From: CAZLQR01 sp964404095
GTDB taxonomy: Bacteria > Patescibacteriota > Microgenomatia > UBA1406 > GWC2-37-13
Assembly: GCA_964404095.1 (NCBI GenBank)
Contig: CAYOIN010000023.1
Span: forward strand, 1-11,613
Length of the DNA: 11,613 nt
Direction: 5' to 3'
The translations under genes and the position numbers were made by a program. Under the pieces are notes generated by a model. It was not told where the DNA came from. It did no database searches and saw nothing but the letters and a program-made list of their open reading frames with translations. Within the stretch, counting starts at the first letter, position 1. Each line of letters begins with the position of its first letter. Of the stretch, positions 11,563 to 11,613 are shown one piece after another.

Positions 11563-11613
11563 GGACTCGTAGCTCAGTTGGCTAGAGCGTTGCATTGACA
11601 TTGCAAAGGTCAC
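11563..11613 (+). tRNA. tRNA-Val (anticodon GAC), 5' part, cut by the window end
   Basis: The visible part has the acceptor 5' strand GGACTCG, the D arm GCTC/GAGC with loop AGTTGGCTA, and an anticodon stem TTGCA/TGCAA with loop TTGACAT. The anticodon is therefore GAC at 11597-11599. The window stops in the variable loop/T-arm region, so the acceptor pairing cannot be checked. Confidence 0.88.

Noticed and set aside
1..11613. Mobile elements, CRISPR arrays, defence or toxin-antitoxin systems
   Set aside because: No transposase, integrase, direct-repeat array or paired small genes of that kind were seen. The short intergenic inverted repeats are single copies.

Overview
The window looks like a compact stretch of a candidate-phyla-radiation (Patescibacteria) genome. 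The evidence is a short trigger factor without a PPIase domain, several small proteins of types I associate with that group, tRNA genes with no encoded CCA, almost no space between genes, and no Shine-Dalgarno sequence that I can see in front of any start. UGA acts as a normal stop (the genes ending at 7022 and 7703), so this is not one of the lineages that read UGA as glycine. No mobile element, CRISPR array or rRNA was seen.

Layout: 1-1934 holds the tail of an unidentified gene and two convergent, membrane-anchored SGNH/GDSL-type proteins overlapping by 4 bp, probably acting on cell-surface glycans. 1935-2234 is a 300-bp intergenic region with an unexplained GC-rich structured patch and a consensus-type promoter containing a GAAC-N4-GTTC box. 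It drives a LexA-type self-cleaving repressor (2235-2801). Convergent to this is a 534-residue protein with a RelA/SpoT-type HD hydrolase domain (2804-4408), preceded on the same strand by an ABC exporter half-transporter (4509-6284). Divergent from the exporter is a small membrane-anchored extracytoplasmic protein (6384-7022), followed by tRNA-Arg(UCG) on the minus strand, a membrane-anchored methyltransferase (7140-7703) and a membrane-anchored lysozyme/glucosaminidase-like enzyme (7735-8310). On the minus strand come a secreted paralogue of that enzyme (9850-10428), trigger factor (8966-9838) and a coiled-coil protein (8318-8953). The end holds a GNAT acetyltransferase with different codon use, tRNA-Asp(GUC), a small two-helix membrane protein and the start of tRNA-Val(GAC).

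The most striking pattern is in the promoters. For about ten of the thirteen complete protein genes a -10 box lies so close to the start codon that the predicted transcript begins at, or within about 5 nt of, the ATG, several with a -35 box at exactly 17 bp. This implies widespread leaderless or near-leaderless mRNA and moves several start codons. The exceptions are informative. lexA has a ~30-nt leader and an operator, the gene ending at 999 has a ~31-nt leader, and the secreted glucosaminidase-like gene has the only full-consensus TTGACA-17-TATAAT promoter, followed at once by a terminator-like hairpin with a U-tract that ends at its start codon. That last element is the best candidate for an undescribed regulatory device or small RNA here.
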